Of a stretch of DNA of 64,000 bases, positions 7,650 to 15,649 are shown one piece after another; position 1 is the stretch's first letter; the number at the start of each line of letters is the position of its first letter. Source of the DNA: Streptomyces sp. NBRC 110028 (lineage in GTDB: Bacteria; Actinomycetota; Actinomycetes; Streptomycetales; Streptomycetaceae). The DNA lies in the NCBI RefSeq assembly GCF_001417735.1, contig NZ_BBUZ01000022.1, positions 186,001 through 250,000 on the forward strand. Direction: 5' to 3'. Both the position numbers and the translations under genes were made by a program. The notes under the pieces were generated by a model. It saw only the letters and a list, made by a program, of their open reading frames with translations, made no database searches and had not been told where the DNA came from.

Positions 7650-9925
7650 TTGCTTCGGCCTCCTCGCGCTGAGGGAACAGATGACAGAGCGGGAGCGGGC
7701 GCCGACGGGGAAGCCGCGGGGCGGCGTCTCACCATCGGCCGTCCGCTCAGCGATCCGAGCAGCACCCGGGCCAGGTCGTGCGTGCCGGGGATCGCGTACT
7801 CGGGGTGGTTCAGGGCGTTCGACAGGTTGTTGCGCAGCCCCTCCCACTGCTGGGGGCGCATGTCGCGGCGCATGACCTCGCCGAGGTTCCGCACGGCGGC
7901 GGCCGCCGAGGGGTCGTCCCGCAGGGCGACCAGGGTCCGGCACAGGGCGACGACGGCCCGGCGGCGATAGGCGCTGAGCAGCACGCTCGCCCAGAGCGAG
8001 CCGAGGTGGGACGTGCTGTCCGCGGTGTCGCGCAGCAGGGCCGCCGCGAGCGGTCCCGGGCCTTCCAGCCGGTCGGCCTCCAGCAGTCGCACGGTCATCA
8101 GCAGCGCGTTGCCGCGGGCCCTCGACCGCTGTGCGGTGTTGGTGATCAGCGTCCGCATGTACCGGAGGGTGAACACGGCACGGCCGGGCTCCTGTTCGGC
8201 GCTCTGGAGCAGCAGGACCACCGACCGGCGGGCGGCGAACGCCATCCGCTCACCCCGGTTGGCCAGGAACCACAGCCAGTTGAGCGCTTGGAGGCGGTAG
8301 AGGGAACCGAGGGTTCCGGTGAGTGCCATGGCCGTCGTCACGGCGCGTTCCGGTCCCTTGTTGTCAGCCCACCTCATGGCGATGGTCAGGGCCTGGGGCG
8401 CCAGGTTCCCGTCCTCGCACATGAACTGGAGGGTGAGCGCGGTGGTCACCCGCTGGTCGGCGAGGCCACCGGCCCACGCCTGGAGCAGGTTCTCGTCCAC
8501 CTCGGCGAGCGCGTGCCGGGCGAGCAGGGCGACGCCGCGGGCCACCTCGGTGCGTACGTCCAGGTCGCCCACGCCCGACAGCTGGCTCAGCCACTGCCGC
8601 AGCGGATACCAGAGTTCGTATCCGTACAGGTCGTGCAGTTCGCCGATGACGAGTTCGCGGACGCGCGGGGAGGCGAAGACGATCCGGCGCTCGCTGCGGC
8701 TGGAGTCCTGCCCGGGGCCGGGACGGCGCTGCGTCCGTACGAGCCCGGTCGCCCGCTCCTTCCACCGGGCGCGGGTCTGCTCGAAGGTCACTCCGCGCAG
8801 GGTTCCGGCCGCCTCCGGCTCGGCCACGGGCCCCTCGCCGGTCTGCTCCCAGTCACGTACGTGGATGCCCAGCGACACGGACGCCTTCTCGAAGTTGCGT
8901 TCCGGGATGCCTTCGAGGAAGGCGAGGGCGGCCAGCGGAAGCAGATCGCCCGCGGTCGGTTCGTTGCCGAACCAGTTGCGGACCAGTTCCCTCTCGCTGT
9001 CCCGCAGCACCTCCAGTGCGGCGTCCGCTCCGTCGGTGAGTGCGGTGGCCGCGGCCACGACATCCGCGGGACGGCGCAGCTCGCCCACGAGGTCCAGCAG
9101 CTCCGTCGCGTCCTGCGCGGGCAGGGCCGCTGCCGGAAGCCGGTCCACGCAGTGGTGGAACAGCGCCAGCGGATCCGGTGCCGTCCACGGCACGCAGCAG
9201 TCCACCAGCGCCAGCCGTCGCCGGGCCGACTCGGGCGCCGTGATCACCAGGTACGAGCGCTTACGGTGCAACTCCTCGCTCAGCCGCCGGATCTCGAACG
9301 CCTGCACCGCGTCGACATTCATCTCGCCGACGTAGTCGAGGATCACGTATGCCTGCCCGGCCTTGAGCGCACTCGACGCGGTCAGTTCGGCGAGGGAGTT
9401 GGCGGGGGACAGGCTCCGCAGTCCCGCACCGTCCCCCATGATCTTCCTGAGCAGCGCGAACGCACCGGCGCCGCGGCCGATGCTGTCCTCACCGGCCAGT
9501 ACGACGATGTGCTCCGCGCCGAGTTTGCCGAGCGCCTCCTCGAAGCACGGCTGGGGCGCGAGGTAGTACGCCAGCGTCCGGTCGATCTCCTCGGGCTCGA
9601 CGGAGCCGGGAGCCAGCCCGGGGGTACGGGCCGTACCGAAGCCGAACGCCGCGCCGGACGCGTCCACGGTTCCGTAGAAGTTGTTGTAGACCCGCCGGCC
9701 GAGCGCCCGGCGGAGGTCGTCATAGCCTCTGTCGTCCTCCTCCCGCTGGTCCGGCTCCGTCCGCTGCCCGCGGTCGGCCCGGAGACGCGCGCCGGAGTCC
9801 CCGTCCGGCTGCTCGCCGGTTCCGGGGTCCTCCTGCCGCTGCCGGGCCTGCTCCTCGTCGGGGCCGGGTTCGGGTGGTTGGCCCGGCACGTCCGGTCGGC
9901 CGGGGTCCTCGGCCCCGTCAGCCAT
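7646..9925 (-). CDS. Large degenerate P-loop/helical-repeat protein with N-terminal amyloid-like motif
   Basis: 759 residues. Residues 1-70 are a charged, probably disordered leader. Residues 79-99 contain NNFYGTVDASGAAFGFG, which matches the C-terminus of the preceding cyclase. Residues about 130-290 resemble a STAND-like P-loop NTPase: a beta strand then GEDSIGRGAGAFALL in place of Walker A, lacking the GKT/S, and a strand YVILDYVG like a Walker B. From about residue 420 on there are many hydrophobic alpha-helical repeats. The architecture (short motif, NTPase-like, helical sensor) resembles bacterial NLR-type receptors, but the P-loop is degenerate, so ATP hydrolysis is doubtful. It overlaps the cyclase gene by 8 nt and the SPFH gene by 4 nt. 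I know of no named family for the whole protein. Confidence 0.7.
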   Translation of the reverse strand: MADGAEDPGRPDVPGQPPEPGPDEEQARQRQEDPGTGEQPDGDSGARLRADRGQRTEPDQREEDDRGYDDLRRALGRRVYNNFYGTVDASGAAFGFGTARTPGLAPGSVEPEEIDRTLAYYLAPQPCFEEALGKLGAEHIVVLAGEDSIGRGAGAFALLRKIMGDGAGLRSLSPANSLAELTASSALKAGQAYVILDYVGEMNVDAVQAFEIRRLSEELHRKRSYLVITAPESARRRLALVDCCVPWTAPDPLALFHHCVDRLPAAALPAQDATELLDLVGELRRPADVVAAATALTDGADAALEVLRDSERELVRNWFGNEPTAGDLLPLAALAFLEGIPERNFEKASVSLGIHVRDWEQTGEGPVAEPEAAGTLRGVTFEQTRARWKERATGLVRTQRRPGPGQDSSRSERRIVFASPRVRELVIGELHDLYGYELWYPLRQWLSQLSGVGDLDVRTEVARGVALLARHALAEVDENLLQAWAGGLADQRVTTALTLQFMCEDGNLAPQALTIAMRWADNKGPERAVTTAMALTGTLGSLYRLQALNWLWFLANRGERMAFAARRSVVLLLQSAEQEPGRAVFTLRYMRTLITNTAQRSRARGNALLMTVRLLEADRLEGPGPLAAALLRDTADSTSHLGSLWASVLLSAYRRRAVVALCRTLVALRDDPSAAAAVRNLGEVMRRDMRPQQWEGLRNNLSNALNHPEYAIPGTHDLARVLLGSLSGRPMVRRRPAASPSAPAPALSSVPSARGGRSK

Positions 9926-10679
9926 CGGTGTTCCCGAAGCCGACGACGCCGCCGCGCAGGTCCACCGGGGCGGTGAAGTTGGTGATGCTGACCCGGTCCC
10001 GGTACTCGTGATGGACGGCGGGCCCGGCGTCGTATCCGCCGCCCGGCGAGGGCCACGGCCGGTCCGCCCCGGCGCCGGCCGGGGCGGGTTCGTACGCAGG
10101 CCGGCCGGGGACCCGGAGCCAGGCGGTGCCCTCGTACTCCTTCTCCTGGACGGCCACCCGCCGGAAGTCCTCGTCGCGCAGCGTGGTGTGGCCGCCCGCC
10201 ACCGTGGACCGGTAGACGTCGTCGGACAGCAGCAGCGCGAGGTCGGCGCCGTCGTCCGCCCTCAGGGCGTCGTAGAGATGGCCGGAGCCGAGCAGCCGTG
10301 CGGTGGTCACCACCGTCGAACCGGCGAACCCGTTGTCGGCCAGTTCCACCGGGCCGTGGTGAATGGCGGCCCGGAGTCTCATCCGGGCGGCGGGGGCGCG
10401 CAATCCGTTGTATTCGCGCAATGCGGCCGCGAGGTGCCGGACGAAGTCGTCGACCAGTCGCGGCTCGGTGCCGTCCATGGGGTGGACGGCAAGCTCCTCG
10501 TCTCCCTTTCGCTGAATCTGCCATCGCGAACGGTCAAGTCCGGTGCCCTCGGCCGCGCGGGAAAGGAGGCGCGGCAGATCGTGCTGTATTTCGGACTGCC
10601 TACGGTCGTTGTTGCCTCCATAGGCAGTTACGTCCACGGCTATGCAGGTGCAGGGGTAGAACCCGGACCACTCGGCCAC
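9918..10679 (-). CDS. Class III nucleotidyl cyclase with C-terminal amyloid-like motif
   Basis: 253 residues from GTG 10679 (AGAGAGG about 9 nt upstream). A class III cyclase homology domain fills residues 10-170. Metal-binding aspartates are D16 (AVDVTAYG) and D60 (RKGDEELAV); their 44-residue spacing equals that of animal adenylyl cyclases. The transition-state arginine is R128 in GSTVVTTARLL, while the Asn usually four residues before it is Val. The base-recognition position four before D60 is Gln56 instead of the Lys (ATP) or Glu (GTP). The product may therefore not be cAMP; pyrimidine specificity as in Pycsar cyclases is possible but unproven. The last 22 residues carry NF...VD..G...GFG. 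It lies between a Crp-type regulator and the partner protein, same strand. Confidence 0.78.
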   Translation of the reverse strand: MAEWSGFYPCTCIAVDVTAYGGNNDRRQSEIQHDLPRLLSRAAEGTGLDRSRWQIQRKGDEELAVHPMDGTEPRLVDDFVRHLAAALREYNGLRAPAARMRLRAAIHHGPVELADNGFAGSTVVTTARLLGSGHLYDALRADDGADLALLLSDDVYRSTVAGGHTTLRDEDFRRVAVQEKEYEGTAWLRVPGRPAYEPAPAGAGADRPWPSPGGGYDAGPAVHHEYRDRVSITNFTAPVDLRGGVVGFGNTDG

Positions 10680-10752
10680 CCGGCCATTCCTCTCTCTGAC
10701 GGCTTCTCTCGAAGTGCTGCCTGAGAGGCTAGAAGGGCGGGTGAGAAGCAAT

Positions 10753-10768
10753 CCCGTATCAATACGGG
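10753..10768. promoter_or_regulatory. Palindrome at the crp-like stop / upstream of the cyclase operon
   Basis: CCCGTATCAATACGGG is a perfect inverted repeat (7-bp arms, 2-bp centre). It overlaps the stop codon of the Crp-type gene and lies 74 nt upstream of the cyclase GTG. It could be an operator for the regulator or a weak intercistronic terminator; the short loop favours a protein-binding site. Function is inferred from position only. Confidence 0.45.
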
Positions 10769-11466
10769 TTCTCGGCAACTACCTTGGCGAATTCGAGCAG
10801 TTTCGGAAAATCACAGATGGTTATCTGTCGGTAGCTGCGGTCGACAAGACCGAGGTGCGAAAGCGTTGCGAGGGCCTTCTCCGCCGTCGGCAGGGCGAGT
10901 CCGGCGAGCGAGGCGAGCTCCGGCTGGGTGAGCGTCACGCTCAGCACGATCCGCCGCCCGGCGCTCTCCGGCTCCGGACGCCCATACGACTGGCTCAGCT
11001 CGGCGAGGACGCGTGCCAGCCGGGTGGGCGAGTCGTAGGCACGGAAGTCGATGCGGCGCTGGTTGGCCCATCGCAGCCGGGCACACAGCATGCGCATCAT
11101 CGCCCGCGTCGCGTCCGGGTGGTGCGCGAGGATCGCCTCCAGCGCGTTCAGGTGGATGATGCGCGCGGTCACATCACTGCACGCGATCACCGTGCCGGAG
11201 CGGGGGCGGTCCTCGAAGGCCGCCATCTCCCCCACCAGGTCGCCGGCCACCCGGACGGCGAGCAGCATCTCGTAGCCGCTCTCCGAGCTGGCGACGACCT
11301 TGACCACACCCCGTGTGATCAGCAGGACATGCTGGCTGTCGTCGCCCTGGTGCAGCAGCGGCCGATGGACCGGATAGACCATCGGGGTCCCCTGGTTCAG
11401 GACATTCTCCAGGGTGGCGCTCTGCAATCGGCTCAGGAAGGTGGAAGACGGCCACGCGTAATTCAC
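10759..11466 (-). CDS. Crp/Fnr family cyclic-nucleotide-binding regulator
   Basis: 235 residues. An N-terminal cyclic-nucleotide-binding barrel contains GDLVGEMAAFEDRPRSGTV (about residues 76-94). It keeps the Glu that contacts ribose and the Arg-Ser pair that holds the cyclic phosphate in CRP, so real ligand binding is likely. A central dimer helix follows, then a winged helix near residues 170-225 (LTQPELASLAGLALPTAEKAL). GTG 11466 is chosen because GGAGG lies 5 nt upstream; an earlier in-frame extension has no ribosome site. The gene precedes the cyclase by about 79 nt on the same strand, so it may sense the nucleotide made by that cyclase. Small-ligand identity is unknown. Confidence 0.85.
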   Translation of the reverse strand: MNYAWPSSTFLSRLQSATLENVLNQGTPMVYPVHRPLLHQGDDSQHVLLITRGVVKVVASSESGYEMLLAVRVAGDLVGEMAAFEDRPRSGTVIACSDVTARIIHLNALEAILAHHPDATRAMMRMLCARLRWANQRRIDFRAYDSPTRLARVLAELSQSYGRPEPESAGRRIVLSVTLTQPELASLAGLALPTAEKALATLSHLGLVDRSYRQITICDFPKLLEFAKVVAENPY

Positions 11467-11621
11467 CAGTACCTCCGTACTGTCTCGCCTGCGACTCGAC
11501 GCGCCCTTTCCAGTGGCCAGACCATGCTGCCCCCCGGGTACGACAAGGCAAGCGGCCAGGACCAAGTGGCCGGATTCCTCTCCTCACCCCCCCTTGTGAT
11601 CGAACTGGCGATCCATCGTTC

Positions 11622-11637
11622 GTTCGCATGAGCGAAC
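11622..11637. promoter_or_regulatory. Palindrome between divergent Crp-type and kinase genes
   Basis: GTTCGCATGAGCGAAC has perfect 6-bp arms and a 4-bp centre. It lies 156 nt upstream of the Crp-type start and 131 nt upstream of the kinase start, within a 300-bp divergent intergenic region. A candidate operator for either gene; no regulator can be assigned from sequence alone. Confidence 0.35.
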
Positions 11638-11767
11638 TCAGGGGACGGTCCGGCCTGGCCCGTGCGGCGACGCGCACGGGGGGGGTGTGGTGCCGTGGGG
11701 GCCGGGGCGGGGCGGCCTAATGTAGATGGCTGTCACGGGCGTTGGGGTAGGGAAAAGGGGAACGGCG

Positions 11768-14011
11768 ATGCCGCTGAGTACCGATGATCCGGCGTCCATA
11801 GGCGGCTACACGCTGCTCGACCGGCTCGGTTCGGGCGGTATGGGGGTCGTCTACCTGGCGCGATCGGCCTCGGGGCGGCAGGTCGCGGTCAAGCTCGTGC
11901 ACGCGCAGTACGTGCAGGACGAGGAGTTCCGGGCCCGCTTCCGGCAGGAGATCGCGGCGGCGCGCAGGGTGAGCGGGGCGTTCACCGCTCCGGTGGTGGA
12001 CGCCGATCCGGAGGCCGAGCGGCCGTGGATGGCCACGCAGTACGTGCCGGGGCCCACCCTCGCCGATGTGGTGCGGCAGGGCGGGCCGCTGGGCGGGCGG
12101 GAGGTGCGGATGCTCGGGCTCGGGCTCGTCGAGGCGCTGCGGGACATCCACCGGGCCGGGGTGGTGCACCGGGACCTGAAACCGGCCAACATCCTGATGG
12201 CCGAGGACGGGCCGCGCGTCATCGACTTCGGCATCTCGCGGGCCGCCGACAGCCAGACGCTCACCCTGACCGCCGGGCGGGTGCTCGGTACGCCGCGCTT
12301 CATGTCGCCGGAGCAGCTGCGCAGTCCGCGGGAGGTCACCGCGGCCTCGGACGTGTTCTCGCTGGGGGCGCTGGTGGTGTACGCCGCCACCGGAGTGGGG
12401 CCGTTCGACGCCGAGAGCCCGTATCTGTCGGGGTATCAGGTGATGTACGAGGCGCCGACGCTGAGCGGGGTCCCGGAACCGCTCATCCGGCTGGCCAAGC
12501 GGTGCCTGGACAAGGATCCGACCGCGCGGGCCGGCCTGGACGAGCTGCACCGCCTGCTCGGCGCGCTGCCGGACTTCGCCGCCGCGGCTCCCCCCGAGGG
12601 GGCCCCGGTGCGGGTGGAGCCGCCGCCCGCACCCACGCGGGCGGAAACCCCGCGGGCGGAAACCCCGCGGACGGAGGGGCCCGGCGGGAGGCGCCGGAAG
12701 CGGCTGATCCTCGTCGGGGCCGGCGCCGTGGCCGTCGGGGTGCTGGTCGCGACGGCGGCCTACGACCTGACGACGGGCACGCCGCCGTACCGCCCCTCCG
12801 CGTCCGCCACCGACGACGCGGGCCCCGCGTCCCTGCCCGAGGGCTGGCGCCCGTGGCGGACAACGCTGCGGTACGAGGCCCCGCTGCCCCCGCTCGTGTA
12901 CCAGGACGCCGCGTGCGTACCGGACCACGCCGCCGCCCTGTACTGCGGCGGCAAGGGCTTCACCGTCGCCAAGGTGGACGCCGCCACCGGTCGCGTCCGG
13001 TGGCGCAGCGGCACCAGGCCGCAGGACGCGCGCCCCATCGGGGTACGCGACGGGCTCGTCTACAGCTACTCCGCGCCGGAGAACGAGGGCCGCCGCGTCG
13101 TGGCCCTGGACACCGGCACCAAGAAGCAGCGCTGGGTACGCGAGATCAGCCAGTCGGCGTCGGTGCGCCTGTTCCGCGGCGGGCTGCTGACGCTGTCGCC
13201 CGACGACCGCCGGCTCTCCGCCTACGGGACGTCGGGCCGGCTGCTGTGGCGGTCGCCCGCGCCCAAGGGGCAGCTCTGCGATCCGGCGACACCGGTCGCC
13301 TCCGGCGTCCCGTACGCGCTGTGCTCGCCCCTCACCTCGTCCGGGCTGAGCGCCGAGGGCCCGTACACCCTGCTGCGGTTCGACCCCGGCGACGGTGCGC
13401 GGCGCGCACTCGCGACCCTCCCCCGGAAGGCGCTGAGCCTCGGCTCCGACGACGGGACGCCCGTCTTCCTCGCGCCGCAGACCGCGAAGGAGGTGTACGA
13501 GGCCGGGTACGAGCGCCCGTACAACGCGCTGATCCGGGTGGATCCGCGCACCGGAGACACCGCGCGCGTCCCCCTGCGGCAGCCCCTGCGCGGCACGGCC
13601 ACCCTGCTGAACGGGGTCGTCTACGCCGTCCGGACCGACGGCACGGTCACCGCGGTGTCGGCACGCAGCGGAAAGCGGCTGTGGCAGCGGCCGACGGAGA
13701 CGGAGAGCCTGTCCCCGCCCGTGGAGTCCAAGCGCTACGGCAGGCTCTACTTCTCCAACCGCTTCGGCCGTCTGCTGGCGCTGGACAGCGACACCGGGGC
13801 CGAGGTGTGGCGCACCGCCGCGCTGGACGCCCCCGGGGACACGGCGCGGGAGCGGCCGCCGTCCGTGCTGCTCGTGAAGGACGCGATCGTGGCGATGGCC
13901 GGGGACACGGTGTTCTCCGTACGCCCGGACCGGCCCACGGCGACGCCGTCCGCCGCGCCTTGGCGTGCGGCGCTTTCTCGCCACACCTTCAGCCGCTACG
14001 GCCGCCGATGA
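11768..14011 (+). CDS. Membrane Ser/Thr protein kinase with extracellular PQQ/beta-propeller domain
   Basis: 747 residues. Kinase domain about residues 12-270: glycine loop GSGGMGVVYLAR, catalytic lysine in VAVKLVHAQ, HRDLKPANIL and DFGIS motifs, GTPRFMSPEQ activation segment. A Pro/Thr-rich linker has a duplicated AETPR unit. One transmembrane helix lies near 318-338 (LVGAGAVAVGVLVATAAY). The outer part repeats AxxGxxxW-type strands (DAATGRVRWRSG, VSARSGKRLWQR, SDTGAEVWRTA), a PQQ-type propeller that probably senses an extracellular ligand. Start ATG 11768 follows an AAAAGGGG purine tract. No partner substrate gene is obvious; the next gene encodes a secreted protein. Confidence 0.9.
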   Translation: MPLSTDDPASIGGYTLLDRLGSGGMGVVYLARSASGRQVAVKLVHAQYVQDEEFRARFRQEIAAARRVSGAFTAPVVDADPEAERPWMATQYVPGPTLADVVRQGGPLGGREVRMLGLGLVEALRDIHRAGVVHRDLKPANILMAEDGPRVIDFGISRAADSQTLTLTAGRVLGTPRFMSPEQLRSPREVTAASDVFSLGALVVYAATGVGPFDAESPYLSGYQVMYEAPTLSGVPEPLIRLAKRCLDKDPTARAGLDELHRLLGALPDFAAAAPPEGAPVRVEPPPAPTRAETPRAETPRTEGPGGRRRKRLILVGAGAVAVGVLVATAAYDLTTGTPPYRPSASATDDAGPASLPEGWRPWRTTLRYEAPLPPLVYQDAACVPDHAAALYCGGKGFTVAKVDAATGRVRWRSGTRPQDARPIGVRDGLVYSYSAPENEGRRVVALDTGTKKQRWVREISQSASVRLFRGGLLTLSPDDRRLSAYGTSGRLLWRSPAPKGQLCDPATPVASGVPYALCSPLTSSGLSAEGPYTLLRFDPGDGARRALATLPRKALSLGSDDGTPVFLAPQTAKEVYEAGYERPYNALIRVDPRTGDTARVPLRQPLRGTATLLNGVVYAVRTDGTVTAVSARSGKRLWQRPTETESLSPPVESKRYGRLYFSNRFGRLLALDSDTGAEVWRTAALDAPGDTARERPPSVLLVKDAIVAMAGDTVFSVRPDRPTATPSAAPWRAALSRHTFSRYGRR

Positions 14012-14069
14012 GCGGAACCGCCCCGGTTTTCGTATCGCAGTACGACAACTACCAATGAGGGGCGTAGTG

Positions 14070-15452
14070 GTGAGGTACAAGAAGAGACACAAGCGGTCCC
14101 GCGTGCTCGTCGTGTCCGCTGTCGGCGTCACGGCTCTGGCGATCGGCGGCGGCGCGCTGCTGATGACCGACAACAACGCCTCGGCCGGACAGTCCCCCAA
14201 CCGGACCGAGGCCGCCCGGCAATCCTCGATGACCATCCAGTGTCCCGACGTCGCCACCCGGCTGTCGGACGTGCCGCGGAAGGCGCGGCCCGCCGTCGAC
14301 AAGGAACTGGCGCAGCTGGACACCCAGGTCGCCGACGCCTACCAGCGGCTCGCCGCGCAGGGCACCAAGGCCGCCGACCAGGAGTGGGTGCGCACCCGCG
14401 TCCTGGAGCCGCTGTCGACCCAGCGCCGCGGCGCGCTGAACCGCATCGCCACCCGGATGGGGCAGGGCTCGCAAGCGGCGTCCGGGCTGGGCTCGATGGC
14501 GTCCTGCACGGTCAAGCAGGGCGGGACGAACGCCGTGGCGGCCGCCCCCGCGGCGGCCGGCGCGCAGGGCTCCGGCCCCCAGAAGGCCGACTTCGTGGAC
14601 ATCCGCACGGTGCGGCCCAACGTCAAGAACCCCCGCACGCGGGCAGGCGCCTCCAAGGGCACCTTCTCCTCGCGCTGCGGACGCAACGAGAACAAGAAGT
14701 TCAACTCCGACAACGTCATCGTCGCCCCCGGTGTGAGCAACGGCGCCCACCACATGCACGACTACGTGGGCAACCAGAAGAACGACGCCTTCGCCACCGA
14801 CCAGGTCCTCGCCACCGCGACCACCTCCTGCACCAACGGCGACCGCTCCACCCACTACTGGCCCGTGCTGCGCCTGCGCAACGGCAAGAACGAGAAGGAC
14901 GTGAACGCCCCGGGCGGCGGCACCGAAGGCAACATCGGCACCATCCTCCAGCCCGCCTCCGTCCAGCTCACCTTCCGCGGCAGCGCGGTCGGCAAGGTCG
15001 TGGCGATGCCGAAGTTCCTGCGGATCATCACCGGTGACGCCAAGGCCTTCACCAACGGCACGGCCAACGCCAACGCCTCCTGGAGCTGCACCGGCTTCGA
15101 GAACCGCCAGCTCAAGGACAAGTACCCGCTGTGCCCCAAGGGCAGCAACGTGGTGCGGACGTTCACGTTCCAGAGCTGCTGGGACGGCCGGAACAACGAC
15201 AGCGCCAACCACCGCACACATGTGGCCTTCGCCGGTGCCAACGGCGCGTGCGGCAAGGGCTTCAAGGCCATCCCGGCCCTGACCCAGCGCATCACCTACA
15301 AGATCGCGCCGAACTCGGTCTTCGCGGTGGACAGCTTCCCCGAGCAGCTGCACAAGCCGGTCACGGACCACGGTGACTTCATCAACGTGATGTCCGGCTC
15401 GCTGATGAAGCAGGCCGTGAAGTGCATCAACAGCGGCCGTAAGTGCGGCTGA
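14070..15452 (+). CDS. Secreted DUF1996 domain protein
   Basis: About 460 residues. A basic N-terminus (RYKKRHKRSR) precedes a hydrophobic helix (VLVVSAVGVTALAIGGGALLM), giving an export signal or anchor. A helical segment follows (residues 55-150) and then the DUF1996 domain, with NGAHHMHDYVGNQ near residue 228 and several cysteines (FQSCWDGRN, GACGKGF). DUF1996 proteins are secreted, sometimes linked to cell-wall or carbohydrate binding; the function is not settled. GTG 14070 is preferred since GAGGGG at 14057-14062 is correctly spaced; ATG 14055 is an alternative. A strong hairpin follows the stop. Confidence 0.85.
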   Translation: MRYKKRHKRSRVLVVSAVGVTALAIGGGALLMTDNNASAGQSPNRTEAARQSSMTIQCPDVATRLSDVPRKARPAVDKELAQLDTQVADAYQRLAAQGTKAADQEWVRTRVLEPLSTQRRGALNRIATRMGQGSQAASGLGSMASCTVKQGGTNAVAAAPAAAGAQGSGPQKADFVDIRTVRPNVKNPRTRAGASKGTFSSRCGRNENKKFNSDNVIVAPGVSNGAHHMHDYVGNQKNDAFATDQVLATATTSCTNGDRSTHYWPVLRLRNGKNEKDVNAPGGGTEGNIGTILQPASVQLTFRGSAVGKVVAMPKFLRIITGDAKAFTNGTANANASWSCTGFENRQLKDKYPLCPKGSNVVRTFTFQSCWDGRNNDSANHRTHVAFAGANGACGKGFKAIPALTQRITYKIAPNSVFAVDSFPEQLHKPVTDHGDFINVMSGSLMKQAVKCINSGRKCG

Positions 15453-15476
15453 CGCGACACCGTACCGTCCGGGCCC

Positions 15477-15512
15477 GGCCCGGCAGGATGGCTGCCCCCA
15501 TCCTGCCGGGCC
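15477..15512 (+). terminator. Hairpin terminator after the DUF1996 gene
   Basis: A 15-bp perfect stem (GGCCCGGCAGGATGG pairing with CCATCCTGCCGGGCC) and a 6-nt loop start 25 nt after the stop codon. A short GTTTCC follows. Very likely an intrinsic transcription terminator. Confidence 0.8.
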
Positions 15513-15649
15513 GTTTCCATGGGGCGGCGGCCAGGCTCTCCAGCGCCGCGACGGGGGCTGGAGCGGCCACTAGAATCGGGGCGTTGGCGCAGCTTGGGGC
15601 CGGTGCGCGAGGTGTGGGGTCCGGTGGGCCCGGGGGGAGTGGGTACCGC

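Noticed and set aside
10679..10778. Longer cyclase start at TTG 10778
   Set aside because: It would overlap the Crp-type gene, lacks a ribosome site, and the added residues are not cyclase-like; GTG 10679 has AGAGAGG in place.
11717..14323. An 868-codon open frame antisense to the kinase gene
   Set aside because: Composition is Arg/Gly/Pro-rich with no motifs; the plus-strand kinase is unmistakable.
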